From JAFGJQ01 sp964495075 (GTDB lineage Bacteria; Planctomycetota; Phycisphaerae; UBA1845): DNA of 64,000 bases. The stretch spans positions 4,292 to 68,291 of the forward strand of contig CAZBUJ010000021.1 in assembly GCA_964495075.1 (NCBI GenBank). The letters are read 5' to 3'. Each line of letters begins with the position of its first letter. Position 1 is the stretch's first letter. The position numbers were made by a program, and so were the translations under genes. Under the pieces are notes generated by a model, which did not search any database, was not told the origin of the DNA, and worked only from the letters and a program-made list of their open reading frames with translations. Shown piece after piece: positions 38,771 through 48,880 of this stretch.

Positions 38771-39682
38771 ATGGTGGATCGACGGGGAGTAATCTTACCA
38801 GTATTGGCCCCCATCCTCGGGCTGGTCGGCGGCTGCCATCCGACCTACCTGCTCACCGTCGAGGATCACGTCTGCCACGCCGGCGAGGAGGTCAACCTCG
38901 TCGGCAAACTCGAGTACAGAGGCTTCAAAATCCTCAACAAGGGGGCGGAGGACTACGACCTCTGGTTTTACGTCGACGGCCGACGGCTGGAAGCCGAGGA
39001 CACCAACGATGAAGGCTACGCGAAGATCGAGGTCGACTTCGACGAGCCTGGTATGCACCAACTCGTCGTCGCCCTCGAAGAAGAGGGCCAGCGGTACGTC
39101 GAGGCAACGGCCACCGTTTTCGTCTGGCGCGAGTCCGACCCCATCCTCGTCGTCGACATCGACCACACCGTCGCCCAAACGCAGACCCGCTACCTGATCT
39201 CCTTCTCCGGACCCGACAACTCGCCCGTCATGCCCGGGGCCGCCGAAGTGCTGCACACCCTGTCACGATCGTTCCGGATCGTCTACCTGACCGGTCGGCC
39301 ACGCGAAATGATCCCCAAAACCCACGACTGGCTCGCCCACAATGGGTTCCCCGCGGGACCGTTACTGACCTGGGACGTCGACGTCGACCCGTGGTCGCGG
39401 GCTGAATACAAGGAGAACCGGATCGACGACCTCCAGGACGAGTTCGAGCACATCACGATCGGCATCGGGGACCGCGAAACCGACCACGAGGCCTACCGGG
39501 AGCGGGAACTGTTCAGCATTATGCTCATGCCCCATCGGCCGCCCCGAACGCTCCAATCGGGGGTCGCGGTGCCGGATTGGGCGGCCATCCGCGAGCTGTT
39601 CGCCCGCAATCCCAGCCTGTTCAACCCGAATCTGCCCCACGACGCCGATATGGCGCTGCCACTTTGGGTGGAAACAAAGTGA
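38771..39682 (+). CDS. HAD-like (LNS2-type) lipoprotein
   Basis: A 303-residue protein with a lipobox (LGLVGGC). The N-terminal half is a beta-rich extracytoplasmic domain. The C-terminal half has VVDIDHTVAQ, VYLTGRPREM and GDRETDHEAYRE, the three nucleotide- and phosphate-binding motifs of HAD phosphatases, in the LNS2 arrangement of lipin-type enzymes. A phosphatase acting at the cell surface or periplasm is likely; substrate unknown. Start ATG 38771 has GGAG upstream; a GTG five codons earlier is also in frame. Confidence 0.78.
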   Translation: MVDRRGVILPVLAPILGLVGGCHPTYLLTVEDHVCHAGEEVNLVGKLEYRGFKILNKGAEDYDLWFYVDGRRLEAEDTNDEGYAKIEVDFDEPGMHQLVVALEEEGQRYVEATATVFVWRESDPILVVDIDHTVAQTQTRYLISFSGPDNSPVMPGAAEVLHTLSRSFRIVYLTGRPREMIPKTHDWLAHNGFPAGPLLTWDVDVDPWSRAEYKENRIDDLQDEFEHITIGIGDRETDHEAYRERELFSIMLMPHRPPRTLQSGVAVPDWAAIRELFARNPSLFNPNLPHDADMALPLWVETK

Positions 39683-39790
39683 CGTCGCCGGTCAACCGTT
39701 GCCGGACGGTTGGGCTCGCCTACCATTCGGCAGACGTATTGGCCCAACCCGTATTCTCGAAACAGCGCGGCACATTCGAAAGGGAGTACC

Positions 39791-40792
39791 ATGCGCGAGG
39801 CATATCGAGTCGTGGCCGTGGCGGTCGGGGTGGTTCTGATCGTGGCGCTGGCCGGTTGTGACACCAACGCCGGTATCCCCAACACTGGTAACCCGGGCGG
39901 TGGTAATCAGGATGACGGCGGCGACCCGGCGACGGCGTCGCAGGTCCTGACCGCGTCCGAGCAACGGGCGCTGCAGAACGCGGCCCAGGCGGCGACGGGG
40001 ATCACCAACGCCACGGGCACCAATCGAATGGGGGCGGGCGCCCCGGACACCGGGCCGTCCCAGTACAGTGAGCCAAGCGAGGGCTGCCCGTCGGTCCTGG
40101 CCGAGCTGATCTCGAACGAGGACCAGTTTATCTTCGACCTGTTGATCGACTACGGCGACGGCTGCACGCCGGACTGGGACCCGCAGGCGACCTGCTCCGG
40201 CCGCGTATCGGGGCGGATCAGCCTGTTCGAGGAGCAGGCCGAATTGAACTTCGAAAACCTCTCGTGTGACGACCTGTCCATCAACGGCGCGGTCAACGTC
40301 AGCTACCTGTGGACGGGCACCGGGTTCCAGTCCAACGGGAACTGGAACCTGCAATTCGCCGACCAGGACCAGACCAGCGCCACCACCGGCGTCGGCACCA
40401 CGGACTACGACCTCGTCGAGCACACCGTGACGGTGGAGCACTTCGACGGCTCGCTGACCAACGGCGACGAGACCTGGAAGGTGACGTTTGAAGACGTGGT
40501 CATGGCCCGAACGAACGCGGGCCAGAAGATCCCGATATCGGGGATGATCACCCTGTCCGGCAGCAACACCCGCACGTTGACGATCCGGTTCAGCCGCCTG
40601 ACGCTGTTGTCGGGCGTCATCGAGCTGTCGATCGACGGCGGGCCGTTCATCGAAATCACGGTCCGCGACCTGTTCGACCTAGTCGCCGACGAGCCGGGCC
40701 CGACTGACGACACGCCGGACGGTCAGAACGATTCGAACGGCGACGGCTCCAACGGCGGCGAGTCGAACGACGGCCAGTCAAACGGCGGTTAG
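39791..40792 (+). CDS. Putative lipoprotein, unknown function
   Basis: A 333-residue lipoprotein (lipobox VALAGC). A Gly/Asn/Asp-rich linker follows the anchor, then a beta-rich domain with repeated Thr/Asp/Gly motifs, then a low-complexity Asp/Gly/Asn/Ser tail. Family not recognised. Start ATG 39791 follows AAAGGGAGTACC. It lies on the same strand as the HAD lipoprotein. Confidence 0.7.
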   Translation: MREAYRVVAVAVGVVLIVALAGCDTNAGIPNTGNPGGGNQDDGGDPATASQVLTASEQRALQNAAQAATGITNATGTNRMGAGAPDTGPSQYSEPSEGCPSVLAELISNEDQFIFDLLIDYGDGCTPDWDPQATCSGRVSGRISLFEEQAELNFENLSCDDLSINGAVNVSYLWTGTGFQSNGNWNLQFADQDQTSATTGVGTTDYDLVEHTVTVEHFDGSLTNGDETWKVTFEDVVMARTNAGQKIPISGMITLSGSNTRTLTIRFSRLTLLSGVIELSIDGGPFIEITVRDLFDLVADEPGPTDDTPDGQNDSNGDGSNGGESNDGQSNGG

Positions 40793-40950
40793 GACGGCCG
40801 GACAACCGGTCGATCATCCATGCGGTACCAGAATGATGCGGCGACGCCCGACGACGGGAACGGCGGACGACGCCGACCAACGCCGAGGCGCGATGGTGGG
40901 GGGTTCCGCCCGCGGCGGACAGGCATGCGGGGATTGCCTGCTGCTTTCGC

Positions 40951-41733
40951 CTATGGGACTCCGCCCATTATCATCCGGAAACGCCACAGGCCGTCGATGA
41001 GCAGCACCTTCGCGCCGGCCACCACCAGGGCCAGCTTGTACAAGCGCACGAAGTTGTCCTCCGACACGTAACGCAGCATCCGTTTGCCGAGGAGCGTGCC
41101 CGGGATGACGACCACGCTCATCACCAGCGCGAGCAGTCCGAGCTTCTCTACGTCGATGGAGCCGAAGGCGAGAAAGGCCGGGATCTTCACCACGTGCAGG
41201 AACATCTGGCACAGCGCCTTCGTGGCGATCAGCCGCTCCTTCACGAAGGCCCGCCGGGCGAACAGCGGCGCGATCAGCGGACCGACCGCCCCCACCGTGA
41301 GGGCCGCCGCACCGGCCACCAGCCCCAGCAGCGGGAAGTCCCACCACGTGCCGCGGTGCCCGTCGCGGGACTTCGGCTTCGGCAGGAAGGCGGCCACCAA
41401 GATGTAGACCCCCACCAGCGTCTTGAGATAAGGCTCCGCCTGGTCCGGCGGCCCCATCTCCCAGCGCAGCCACAGGCCGATGGCCCCGCCCGGAATCGCC
41501 CCCAGCACGAACCGGCCCAGTGTCCGCCAACTGACGTGCTGGATGAACGCGACGGATCGCGTCGAGTTGCTGACCAGTTGCACGGCGGCGTGGGTCGGGA
41601 TGGCCTCCCCATGCGCCAGGAAGCAGAACATGACGGCCAGCAAGAGCATCCCACCCCCCATCCCGAGGATGCCCGACAGCGTGGCCGTCGCGAACGCGGC
41701 GATGGTAAGAATGACGAGCGCGGCCCCGCCCAT
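40951..41733 (-). CDS. TSUP/TauE-SafE family membrane transporter
   Basis: A 260-residue polytopic inner-membrane protein with seven or eight helices. The two GILGMGGGMLL- and GLVAGAAALTVGAVGPL-type glycine-rich repeats are the hallmarks of TauE/SafE transporters, which export sulfite, sulfoacetate or related anions. Substrate cannot be read. Start ATG 41733 lacks a strong Shine-Dalgarno. It is convergent with the lipoprotein gene at 39791. Confidence 0.88.
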   Translation of the reverse strand: MGGAALVILTIAAFATATLSGILGMGGGMLLLAVMFCFLAHGEAIPTHAAVQLVSNSTRSVAFIQHVSWRTLGRFVLGAIPGGAIGLWLRWEMGPPDQAEPYLKTLVGVYILVAAFLPKPKSRDGHRGTWWDFPLLGLVAGAAALTVGAVGPLIAPLFARRAFVKERLIATKALCQMFLHVVKIPAFLAFGSIDVEKLGLLALVMSVVVIPGTLLGKRMLRYVSEDNFVRLYKLALVVAGAKVLLIDGLWRFRMIMGGVP

Positions 41734-41983
41734 GACGCTATCGTATCACGAAAGGTCGTCGCTGGAAAAAGCGGACAGGATAAAGGCAGGCCCAACGGGG
41801 CGGCGAAGCGGCGGGGCGGTACTACCCTCGCCGCTCCTCCACACCCTGCGCGGATCGCCTTGTCCGCTTCCGCGCGGAAGCGTCAAGCAGGCGCCGCCCG
41901 TCATCAGCCGTTGCCCGGCGGTCACGATTCCGGTCGCGGGCCGACTTTTGACAACGCCGCCCGGGTCGTCCCATCGATCGCCG

Positions 41984-42568
41984 TCAGCCGATCACCGCAA
42001 CCACGACGACGGCGGTGGCAAGAACCAGGTAGATCGTCCCGCGGAGGCCGTCCCGATGAATCGTGCGATGCAGGCGGGCGGCCCGGAAGTCGGACGGCGG
42101 CTGAAGTGCCGGCCAGTGGCAGACACGACTGACCCATGCCAGGACCACCAGCACCACGCCTGCGGTCAGACCCAACAGGGGAAACGCCGGCAGGAGAATA
42201 CCGACGATGATCGCCCCCGGGCAGTACCAGATAAGAACGTTCGGTATCGCCGCCACCGTGCGGCGGTTATCGGTGTGCAGGATCCATGCCGCCAACGCCG
42301 CCAGGCACGCGATCAGCGCGAGCGCGCCCTGCCAGAGGCCGTAAATACCCACCGCGTTGCAGGCAGCCGGAAGGGCCAGCGCGCCGCCCATCACCGATCG
42401 AACAATCACACTCCGCGCCCCGACCCAGCGTACACGCCCTACCGTCGTGGCGATCGAACGCAGCGCGGTCGCGTCGTATCGAAACCCGCACTCGGGACAC
42501 CGCACGTCCGGGATCCCGAACAGGTCGTACCCGCACTCGGGGCAGGTCATATGCTCTTCGAGCCGCAT
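41984..42568 (-). CDS. Membrane protein with N-terminal zinc ribbon
   Basis: A 194-residue protein. CPECGYDLFGIPDVRCPECG at the N-terminus is a compact zinc ribbon, followed by four or five membrane helices. The same ribbon-plus-helices idea recurs at 56059 (ribbon at the C-terminus). ATG 42568 or ATG 42550 could be the start. Function unknown. Confidence 0.72.
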   Translation of the reverse strand: MRLEEHMTCPECGYDLFGIPDVRCPECGFRYDATALRSIATTVGRVRWVGARSVIVRSVMGGALALPAACNAVGIYGLWQGALALIACLAALAAWILHTDNRRTVAAIPNVLIWYCPGAIIVGILLPAFPLLGLTAGVVLVVLAWVSRVCHWPALQPPSDFRAARLHRTIHRDGLRGTIYLVLATAVVVVAVIG

Positions 42569-42839
42569 ATGGTAATTCTACACCACATCCGCGGCGGGGG
42601 CGGCGGGCCGCCAATGCCAGACGCGAAGGGCACTGGCTTTGTCGCGAAGGCGCGGTGAGGATCCCCTCGCGGCGAGTGCCTGTTGAGCGACGGGGATTGC
42701 ACGAAAAACGGTCTCTCACCGACGCCAAGGGACTGCGCGGACCATTCGCGACGTGGTCAACGGGCGGCATCACCGCTGGTGGCACACGCGATCTCCTCTC
42801 TACTTTCTACGCACTACTTTCTCGGCCGAAGGCCGCGGG

Positions 42840-43883
42840 TTACTCCGGCTTGTCGGGGATCTGGCCGAGGTCGAACAGGAACTGCGGCAGCGAGCGCCAG
42901 ATGCCGACGGGGTCGTACAGCATCTCCACCTCGCCTCGACAGTTGTACCAGCACGACTGGCAGTCGTTGCTCCGGGCCGCCTGCTTCAAGGCCCGTGTGA
43001 TGTCGGCGATCGAGTCGCGATACAGGTTGGCCACCGGGTGCGGACGATTCTCCACGCAGATCGCAATGTCGCCCGTCGAGTCGATGTTGAAAAACGCCTG
43101 CCCCGCCCGGCACCCGGGAACGCCGCCGTTGAGCGCCGCGTCGAACTGACTCAGGAAGTGGCGATTGCTCAGGAAGTTCGGGTACCGGTTCTTCAAGTCG
43201 ATCAGACGGTCGGCCACCGAGCCCCGCTCGTGAATGAACCGGCGGCTGCCCGTCTTCAACTGTCCGTACGGCTGCACCATGAAGTAAGCGCCGTACTCGG
43301 CCGCCAGTTTGATCAACGGCTCCAACTCATCGAGGTTGTTGTGCAATAGAACGGCCATCACGTTGATGCGCTGGTAGTCCGCCCGCCGTGCTTTGCTCAA
43401 CGACTCCAACGCGCGGATGGCTCGATCAAACGCGCCGGGCATGCCGCGAGACTTGTCGTGCCGCGCGGAATCGGCGTAGTCGAGACTCACCGACACGCCC
43501 CACAGCCCGGCCCCGTACAGGTCCCGGGCCAACTCGGGCGTGAGGTCCCAGCCGTTGGTGGTGATGAACGGCAGATGGAACTCGGCCACCGCCCGGGCGA
43601 CGTCGACAATATCCGGTCGCAGGAGCGGCTCGCCGCCGGCCAGCGAAATGAGCATCGACCCCATGCGGGCCAGTCGGCGGGACCCGGCTTTGAACTCCGC
43701 CAGTGTCGTCTCCGGCTGCCGGCCCATCGGGTCGCGCCAGTAGTGGCAGAACCCGCACCGGAAGTTGCACCGGTACGTGACCTGCCACGTGCACCAGACC
43801 GGGTGGCCGCCGGACCACGCTCGGAATAGCCGGAACTTCTTCTGTCCAACCGAGATCAACCCCGTATCCTCGCGCCGCGCCAA
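42840..43883 (-). CDS. Radical SAM protein with C-terminal cysteine cluster
   Basis: A 347-residue enzyme. The radical SAM cluster motif is C39-N-F-R-C43-G-F-C46, followed by the GGEPLLRPDI segment that contacts SAM. The C-terminal part has further cysteines (CVENRPHP; CQSCWYNCRGE) in a SPASM-like arrangement. SPASM-type enzymes often modify peptides, but none is encoded nearby, so substrate is open. Start TTG 43883 has a weak ribosome site; TTG 43859 with GAGG upstream is a good alternative. Divergent from the HEAT gene. Confidence 0.85.
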   Translation of the reverse strand: MARREDTGLISVGQKKFRLFRAWSGGHPVWCTWQVTYRCNFRCGFCHYWRDPMGRQPETTLAEFKAGSRRLARMGSMLISLAGGEPLLRPDIVDVARAVAEFHLPFITTNGWDLTPELARDLYGAGLWGVSVSLDYADSARHDKSRGMPGAFDRAIRALESLSKARRADYQRINVMAVLLHNNLDELEPLIKLAAEYGAYFMVQPYGQLKTGSRRFIHERGSVADRLIDLKNRYPNFLSNRHFLSQFDAALNGGVPGCRAGQAFFNIDSTGDIAICVENRPHPVANLYRDSIADITRALKQAARSNDCQSCWYNCRGEVEMLYDPVGIWRSLPQFLFDLGQIPDKPE

Positions 43884-43983
43884 CTGCGGTTGAGTGCGTT
43901 ATAGGACGCTGAGCCACGGCTGGCAACCGTTTTGTCGGCGATTCCGACGCCACCGCGGGCCGGCCGGTGCAGGCGGCGCGTGA

Positions 43984-44026
43984 ATATCGGACATCCGCGA
44001 AGCACGGGCTCGCTTTGTTCCGATAT
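43984..44026. promoter_or_regulatory. Inverted repeat upstream of the HEAT gene
   Basis: ATATCGGA (43984-43991) and TCCGATAT (44019-44026) are perfect 8-bp arms around 27 bases, ending 12 bases before the ATG at 44038. It may be an operator or a leader hairpin. Confidence 0.4.
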
Positions 44027-44037
44027 ACCTCCAGACG

Positions 44038-45927
44038 ATGACCGAGCCATCGGCATCCGTACCGCCGGTCTACGCGCTGCTCGCCCAGTCGCCCAACGCG
44101 GCCGCCGACCGTGCGCTCCTCGATGCACTGCCCCACCTGACGCCGCCGTACCGACGTGTCGCCCTCGACACACTGCTCGAACGTGATCGCCCCACCGGGC
44201 TGGCCCACCTGGCCACCCGGTTCGCCGGACTCGACGCCGGGTTGCAGGCGATGGTTCTGGGGCGGGCCGACTGGCTGTCGCCCGGCATCCGGTTGGCCAT
44301 CGAGTCGGAGCAGTTGGAAACGCGGCTGACCGCGGTGGAACTGATCCGGCGCAGCGGCAGCGGCAAGCTGGCCTACCTGCTGGCCGGTGCGTTGTCGCAG
44401 CCGTGCCCGGAAACCCGCGGGCAGTCGGCCCGCGCGCTGAACCAGCTCGTGTTGGACTACTTGAACCGGCGTGACGGGGCGCCGGGCGCCGCGGGCCGCG
44501 GTGCGGGCGGCGAGGACGCCCACCATCTCGCGTCCGCGGTGCGGCAGGCGCTGGCATGCTGGGAGGCACACCTGCGGGCGGACGTGATCGCAGCCGCCGT
44601 CTGGATGGCGTCCGCACTGGAGGAAGAGATCCTGGACCGCGTGAGTCGGCCCCGCTCAAAGCTCGCCCGGGCGTTCAACGAGTTGCTGCCCACCTTGCTC
44701 GACGCCCGCGGGGCGGGATACCTGATCCGGGCGTTGCGGAGCGCCCCGCTACGCGGGCACGCGGTGGCCCGGATCGAGCACTGCGAAGATGATGCCGTCA
44801 TGATGGCACTCGTCGACGAAGCGTGGCTCCTGGCCGACCCGGAGATCTGCCGGGCCCTGTCACGCGTGCGCCGCTTGCGGTGGCTGGAAGCGGGTCTTCA
44901 CCCCTTGCGCGACGTCGGACCGCGACGCGCCGAGGCCGCCGCCGCCCTGATCGCCGCCACCGGACTCGTCACCGACGTCAAGGTGAGCTTGTGGCAGTCG
45001 ATGGCTACGTCCGGTGAGCCGGCCCTGGCGCGGGCGGGATTGTGGCAGTTGATTCGCCACCGCTCGCCCGAGTCGTCGACGGCGCTGCGCTGCGTGTCGC
45101 GGCGGGGCGGGCCGTCCGAGGTGCGGCTGGCCCGGCAGGAGCTGCGACGTCGGACCCGGGCCGGCCTGATCCAGGTCGGGTTGCCCGCCGCCGAGGCCGA
45201 GCCCGACGACCGCCCCTCGGGGTTCGTGACGTTCGATGCCTTCTGGGCCGCGTTCGAGCGGTTGGACCCCGCCCGACAGGCGACGCTGAGCAAGGCACTG
45301 CGGGCCAAGCTGCCCGATTTCGATCGACACGTCCGGGGGCGACTGGCCGCCGGCGATCCGGCCGATCGCGTGTTGGCCCTCCGGATCGTGCGGGCGGCGG
45401 AGATGGAGCCCGATTTCGATCGGCAACTGTTCGCCCTCGCCCACGACCCGGACGCGCTGGTGCGGAGTGCCGCCCTCGGGACACTCGCCGGCCTGCCCCA
45501 TCCGAGCGCATTGCGGATCCTGCGCAACGCGCTGAACGATCCGGACGACCGGGTGCAGGCCAACGCCATCGAAGCGCTGGACGGGCTGGACGCCGCCCAG
45601 TTCGCCGGCGACATCAAGGAAAAGCTCCAGTCGCCGAACGCACGCGTGCGGGCCAACGCGGTCAAGTCGCTGCTGAAAATGGAACTGTGGGAGGCGGTGG
45701 AGTCTCTGCTGGCGATGTTCGACGCCGAATCGCGGGCCGATCGGCTCAGCGCGTTATGGGTCGTGGAGTCGCTGCAATTGCGAAGCGTGATGGATCGGTT
45801 GGCCGAACTCGCCCGGTCGGATCCCGATCCGGAGGTGCGGTATCGGGCGGCCCAGGTGGCGGCCAGCGTGGGGTTGCCGGTGTCGCCCGATTGGCCGACG
45901 CCGATCCTCGAGGAGTCGAACCCGTGA
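44038..45927 (+). CDS. HEAT-repeat protein
   Basis: A 629-residue cytoplasmic protein of stacked helical repeats. Repeat units are clearest at the C-terminus (residues about 470-610) with phrases like HDPDALVRSAALGTLAGLPH and SPNARVRANAVKSLLKME, typical HEAT repeats used for protein binding. The stop overlaps the start of the next gene by four bases (GTGA), so they are coupled. No N-terminal domain is recognised. Confidence 0.85.
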   Translation: MTEPSASVPPVYALLAQSPNAAADRALLDALPHLTPPYRRVALDTLLERDRPTGLAHLATRFAGLDAGLQAMVLGRADWLSPGIRLAIESEQLETRLTAVELIRRSGSGKLAYLLAGALSQPCPETRGQSARALNQLVLDYLNRRDGAPGAAGRGAGGEDAHHLASAVRQALACWEAHLRADVIAAAVWMASALEEEILDRVSRPRSKLARAFNELLPTLLDARGAGYLIRALRSAPLRGHAVARIEHCEDDAVMMALVDEAWLLADPEICRALSRVRRLRWLEAGLHPLRDVGPRRAEAAAALIAATGLVTDVKVSLWQSMATSGEPALARAGLWQLIRHRSPESSTALRCVSRRGGPSEVRLARQELRRRTRAGLIQVGLPAAEAEPDDRPSGFVTFDAFWAAFERLDPARQATLSKALRAKLPDFDRHVRGRLAAGDPADRVLALRIVRAAEMEPDFDRQLFALAHDPDALVRSAALGTLAGLPHPSALRILRNALNDPDDRVQANAIEALDGLDAAQFAGDIKEKLQSPNARVRANAVKSLLKMELWEAVESLLAMFDAESRADRLSALWVVESLQLRSVMDRLAELARSDPDPEVRYRAAQVAASVGLPVSPDWPTPILEESNP

Positions 45928-46376
45928 TCCCGTTACTGCTGCAAGTCATCACGCCGAAGGACCGGTTGACCGGCATCCGCCAGGAGCTGTCGGACGGCAG
46001 CTCGCCGGGCGAGGTGTTCCTCGTACTCCTGGGCCTGGCCGCGTTCATCGGACTGCTGTACGCCCTGTACGTGCTGCAGCGCCGCCGCCGCCGCCGCGAG
46101 ATCGACGATTCCGGCAAGCTGTTTCGCGCCCTGCTCGCCGAGTTGCAATTGACGGTGCCGCAACGGGACGTGCTCCGCCGCGTCGCCCGCGACCTGGCCG
46201 TGCCCGAGCCCACCGTGTTGCTGCTGGCCCCGCAGTTGTACTGGGCCTACGGGGAGAAGTGGCTCCGGCAGAACGCGGCGGGCAACGAGCACCACCGCGT
46301 CGAACTGGAGCGGGCGGCGCAGTGGCTGTTCCCCACCCGCCCCGCGGCGGAACCCGGTTCATCCGGCGATGCGTGA
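45924..46376 (+). CDS. Small membrane protein coupled to the HEAT gene
   Basis: A 150-residue protein with one membrane helix (about 29-47), then a basic RRRRRR patch and a helical cytoplasmic domain. Start GTG 45924 overlaps the TGA of the HEAT gene and is preceded by GAGGAG. It may anchor the HEAT protein at the membrane. Unassigned family. Confidence 0.75.
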   Translation: MIPLLLQVITPKDRLTGIRQELSDGSSPGEVFLVLLGLAAFIGLLYALYVLQRRRRRREIDDSGKLFRALLAELQLTVPQRDVLRRVARDLAVPEPTVLLLAPQLYWAYGEKWLRQNAAGNEHHRVELERAAQWLFPTRPAAEPGSSGDA

Positions 46377-46390
46377 CCACGGTTCTGCCG

Positions 46391-47413
46391 TTAATAGCTG
46401 AACTGCCCCAATTGGACCTTGCCCCGAAACACCCAGTAAATGATCCCGGTGTACGCCAGCACGAACGGCATCCCCAGCGCCGCGATGATCGCCATGATGC
46501 CCAGCGTCTTCGGCGACGACGCGGCGTTGTAGATGGTCAGGTTCCATGCCGGATCGAGGCTCGACGCGCAGAGGTTCGGGTAGAGCGCCATCCCGAACAG
46601 GAAGACCAGCGCCGCGATCGTACAGCACGATGACAGGAACGCGTAGCCCGGTCGTTGCTGATGGATGGCCCGCGGGATGTTGGCCACCGCCAGTACGTTC
46701 AGGAGCACGATGACCCAGGCCAGCGGGAAAGTCTCGAAATTATGGGTGGCGGACGGGATGGTCACCACGGACACGATCGACGAAACGGCGTAGAAGAACG
46801 CGAACACGAAGAAGGTCTTCCACATCCAACCGTGAATCCGTTGTTGCAGTTCGCCCTCCGTCTTGAGGTAGAGGTAGATCGAGCCGTGCATGGCGAACAG
46901 CGACAGCGTGAACAGGCCGATGAGGATGGGATACGGTCCGAGCAGATCGAAGAAGGACCCCTGGTACTCCATGTCGGCCCCGATGGGCATGCCCTTGATC
47001 GCGTTGCCGGTGGCCACGCCGAACAGCAGGGTGGCCAGCCCGCTGGCCACGGAGAACCCGACGTCGAAGGTCCGCCGCCACGCCCGCGAGTCCCGCTTGC
47101 TCCGGAACTCGATCGACACCGCCCGCGAGATCAGCGCAAACAGCAGGAGCATGAAGGCCAGGTAGAAGCCGGAGAAGACCGTGGCGTAGACGTGCGGGAA
47201 GGCGGCGAACATGGCCCCGCCGAAGGTGACCAGCCAGACCTCGTTCCCGTCCCACAGCGGGCCGATCGAGTTCATGAGGATCCGCCGGTCCCGGTCGGTC
47301 CGCACGAACAGGTGCATGATCCCCACGCCCAGGTCGAAGCCGTCGAGGATCGCGTAGCCGGCCAGTAGCACGCCCATCAAGGCAAACCACAGGTGGTTCA
47401 GATCGAGTTGCAT
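46391..47413 (-). CDS. cydB: Cytochrome bd oxidase subunit II
   Basis: A 340-residue integral-membrane partner of CydA. The N-terminus LNHLWFALMGVLLAGYAIL and the GPLWDGNEVWLVTFGGAMF and FGGAMFAAFPHVYATVFSG segments are conserved CydB motifs. It starts 12 bases after the cydA stop, with AGGAA upstream. The two form the bd-type quinol oxidase, a high-affinity terminal oxidase. No cydX-like frame is seen: the next gene ends only 14 bases beyond the cydB stop. Confidence 0.96.
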   Translation of the reverse strand: MQLDLNHLWFALMGVLLAGYAILDGFDLGVGIMHLFVRTDRDRRILMNSIGPLWDGNEVWLVTFGGAMFAAFPHVYATVFSGFYLAFMLLLFALISRAVSIEFRSKRDSRAWRRTFDVGFSVASGLATLLFGVATGNAIKGMPIGADMEYQGSFFDLLGPYPILIGLFTLSLFAMHGSIYLYLKTEGELQQRIHGWMWKTFFVFAFFYAVSSIVSVVTIPSATHNFETFPLAWVIVLLNVLAVANIPRAIHQQRPGYAFLSSCCTIAALVFLFGMALYPNLCASSLDPAWNLTIYNAASSPKTLGIMAIIAALGMPFVLAYTGIIYWVFRGKVQLGQFSY

Positions 47414-47425
47414 GTCATGTTCCTG

Positions 47426-48880
47426 CTATTCGGTTGCGTCGACTTCGTCTTTCGCGTCGGTCAGCGACCGCCCCCCCTTGTCGGTCATGGCGGCGGCCGC
47501 GGCCAGCAGACCGCCCTCCCCGCGCTGGGCGTCCGGGGCCGCCTCTTCCGGACCCTGGCGGATCTTCCGGTCCAGCACGTACAGCCAGACGATCAACAGC
47601 ATCAGGTAGATCAACCCGAACATGATGATCGAGATCAGGACGTGCCCGGCCGGCACCGACGCCGACAGGGCGTCACGGGTCCGCAGCTCGCCCCACACGA
47701 TCCACGGCTGCCGCCCGACTTCCGCCGCTACCCAGCCGAACTGGTTCGCGATGACCGGTCCGACGACGGCCACCACGAACAGCTTCATGAGCCATCGGTG
47801 CTGGAACAGCGTGCCCCGCCACCGCAGAATGACCGCCAGTACCGTCACCACGATGAACACGAAGCTCAGGGCTACCATGATGTGATACGTCGCGAACGTG
47901 ATGAAGACGGGCGGACGGTCCTCCTCCCGCACCTGGTCCAGGCCGGGCACGGGCTTATCGGCGTCGCCGTACAGTACCCAGCTGAGCATGCCGGGGACGG
48001 CGATGCCGGCCTTGACCCGCTCCTCCTTCTCGTCCGGAATGCCGAACAGGTAAAGCGGCGTGCCGCCCTCGCCGGTGCGGAAGTGCCCCTCCATCGCGGC
48101 GAGCTTGGGCGGCTGGGTCCTCGAGACGGTCTTGGCCTGGTGGTGCCCGGACACCACCGCCGCCAGCGACGCGACGGTGCCCAGACCGAGGGCGATGGTG
48201 AACATCCGTTGCGAAATCGACTGGTGTCTGCCCTTCACGAGATAGTAGGCGGAGACGCTCATCACGAAGAACGCGCCCATGATCAACGCGCCGATGAGCA
48301 CGTGCGTGAGCCGGTCCACCGTGGACGGGTTGAACACCACGGCCCAGAAGTCGGTGATCTCGGCCCGCATGACCTCCTTGCCATCGATGAGCTGAGCGAC
48401 ACGCTGATACCCGGCCGGCGTCTGCTGCCACGAGTTGGCCACCACGATCCACACCGCGGAGAACATCGAGCCGAGGGCGACCATCAGCGTGGAGAAGAAG
48501 TGCATGCGCGGCGACACCCGATCCCAGCCGAAGACGAGGACGGCCAGGAAGCCGGACTCGAGAAAGAAGGCGAAGATTCCCTCCGCCGCCAGGGCGGACC
48601 CGAACACGTCGCCCACGAATCGCGAATACCCGGCCCAGTTGGTCCCGAACTCGAACTCCATGACGATGCCCGACGCCACGCCGATCGCGAAGTTCAGGGC
48701 GAAGATTTTCGTCCAGAACCGGGCCATGCTCTCGTACTGCTTGTCCCCGGTCCACAGGTACATGCCTTCCATGATGACCATGATCACCCCGAGACCGATG
48801 GTCAGGGGCGGGAACAGGTAATGGAACATGACGGTGAAGGCGAATTGGAATCGAGCGAGCAGTTCTACGTCGAGCGGCAT
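47426..48880 (-). CDS. cydA: Cytochrome bd oxidase subunit I
   Basis: A 484-residue haem-binding subunit. It opens with ELLARFQFAFTVMFHYLFPP, where H20 is the probable haem b595 ligand. The Q-loop region QPPKLAAMEGHFRTGEGG follows. The first ATG with AAGGAG (48880) is the start; 50 residues of upstream open frame are arginine-rich and not coding-like. The Q-loop looks of the short type. First gene of the cydAB pair. Confidence 0.96.
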   Translation of the reverse strand: MPLDVELLARFQFAFTVMFHYLFPPLTIGLGVIMVIMEGMYLWTGDKQYESMARFWTKIFALNFAIGVASGIVMEFEFGTNWAGYSRFVGDVFGSALAAEGIFAFFLESGFLAVLVFGWDRVSPRMHFFSTLMVALGSMFSAVWIVVANSWQQTPAGYQRVAQLIDGKEVMRAEITDFWAVVFNPSTVDRLTHVLIGALIMGAFFVMSVSAYYLVKGRHQSISQRMFTIALGLGTVASLAAVVSGHHQAKTVSRTQPPKLAAMEGHFRTGEGGTPLYLFGIPDEKEERVKAGIAVPGMLSWVLYGDADKPVPGLDQVREEDRPPVFITFATYHIMVALSFVFIVVTVLAVILRWRGTLFQHRWLMKLFVVAVVGPVIANQFGWVAAEVGRQPWIVWGELRTRDALSASVPAGHVLISIIMFGLIYLMLLIVWLYVLDRKIRQGPEEAAPDAQRGEGGLLAAAAAMTDKGGRSLTDAKDEVDATE

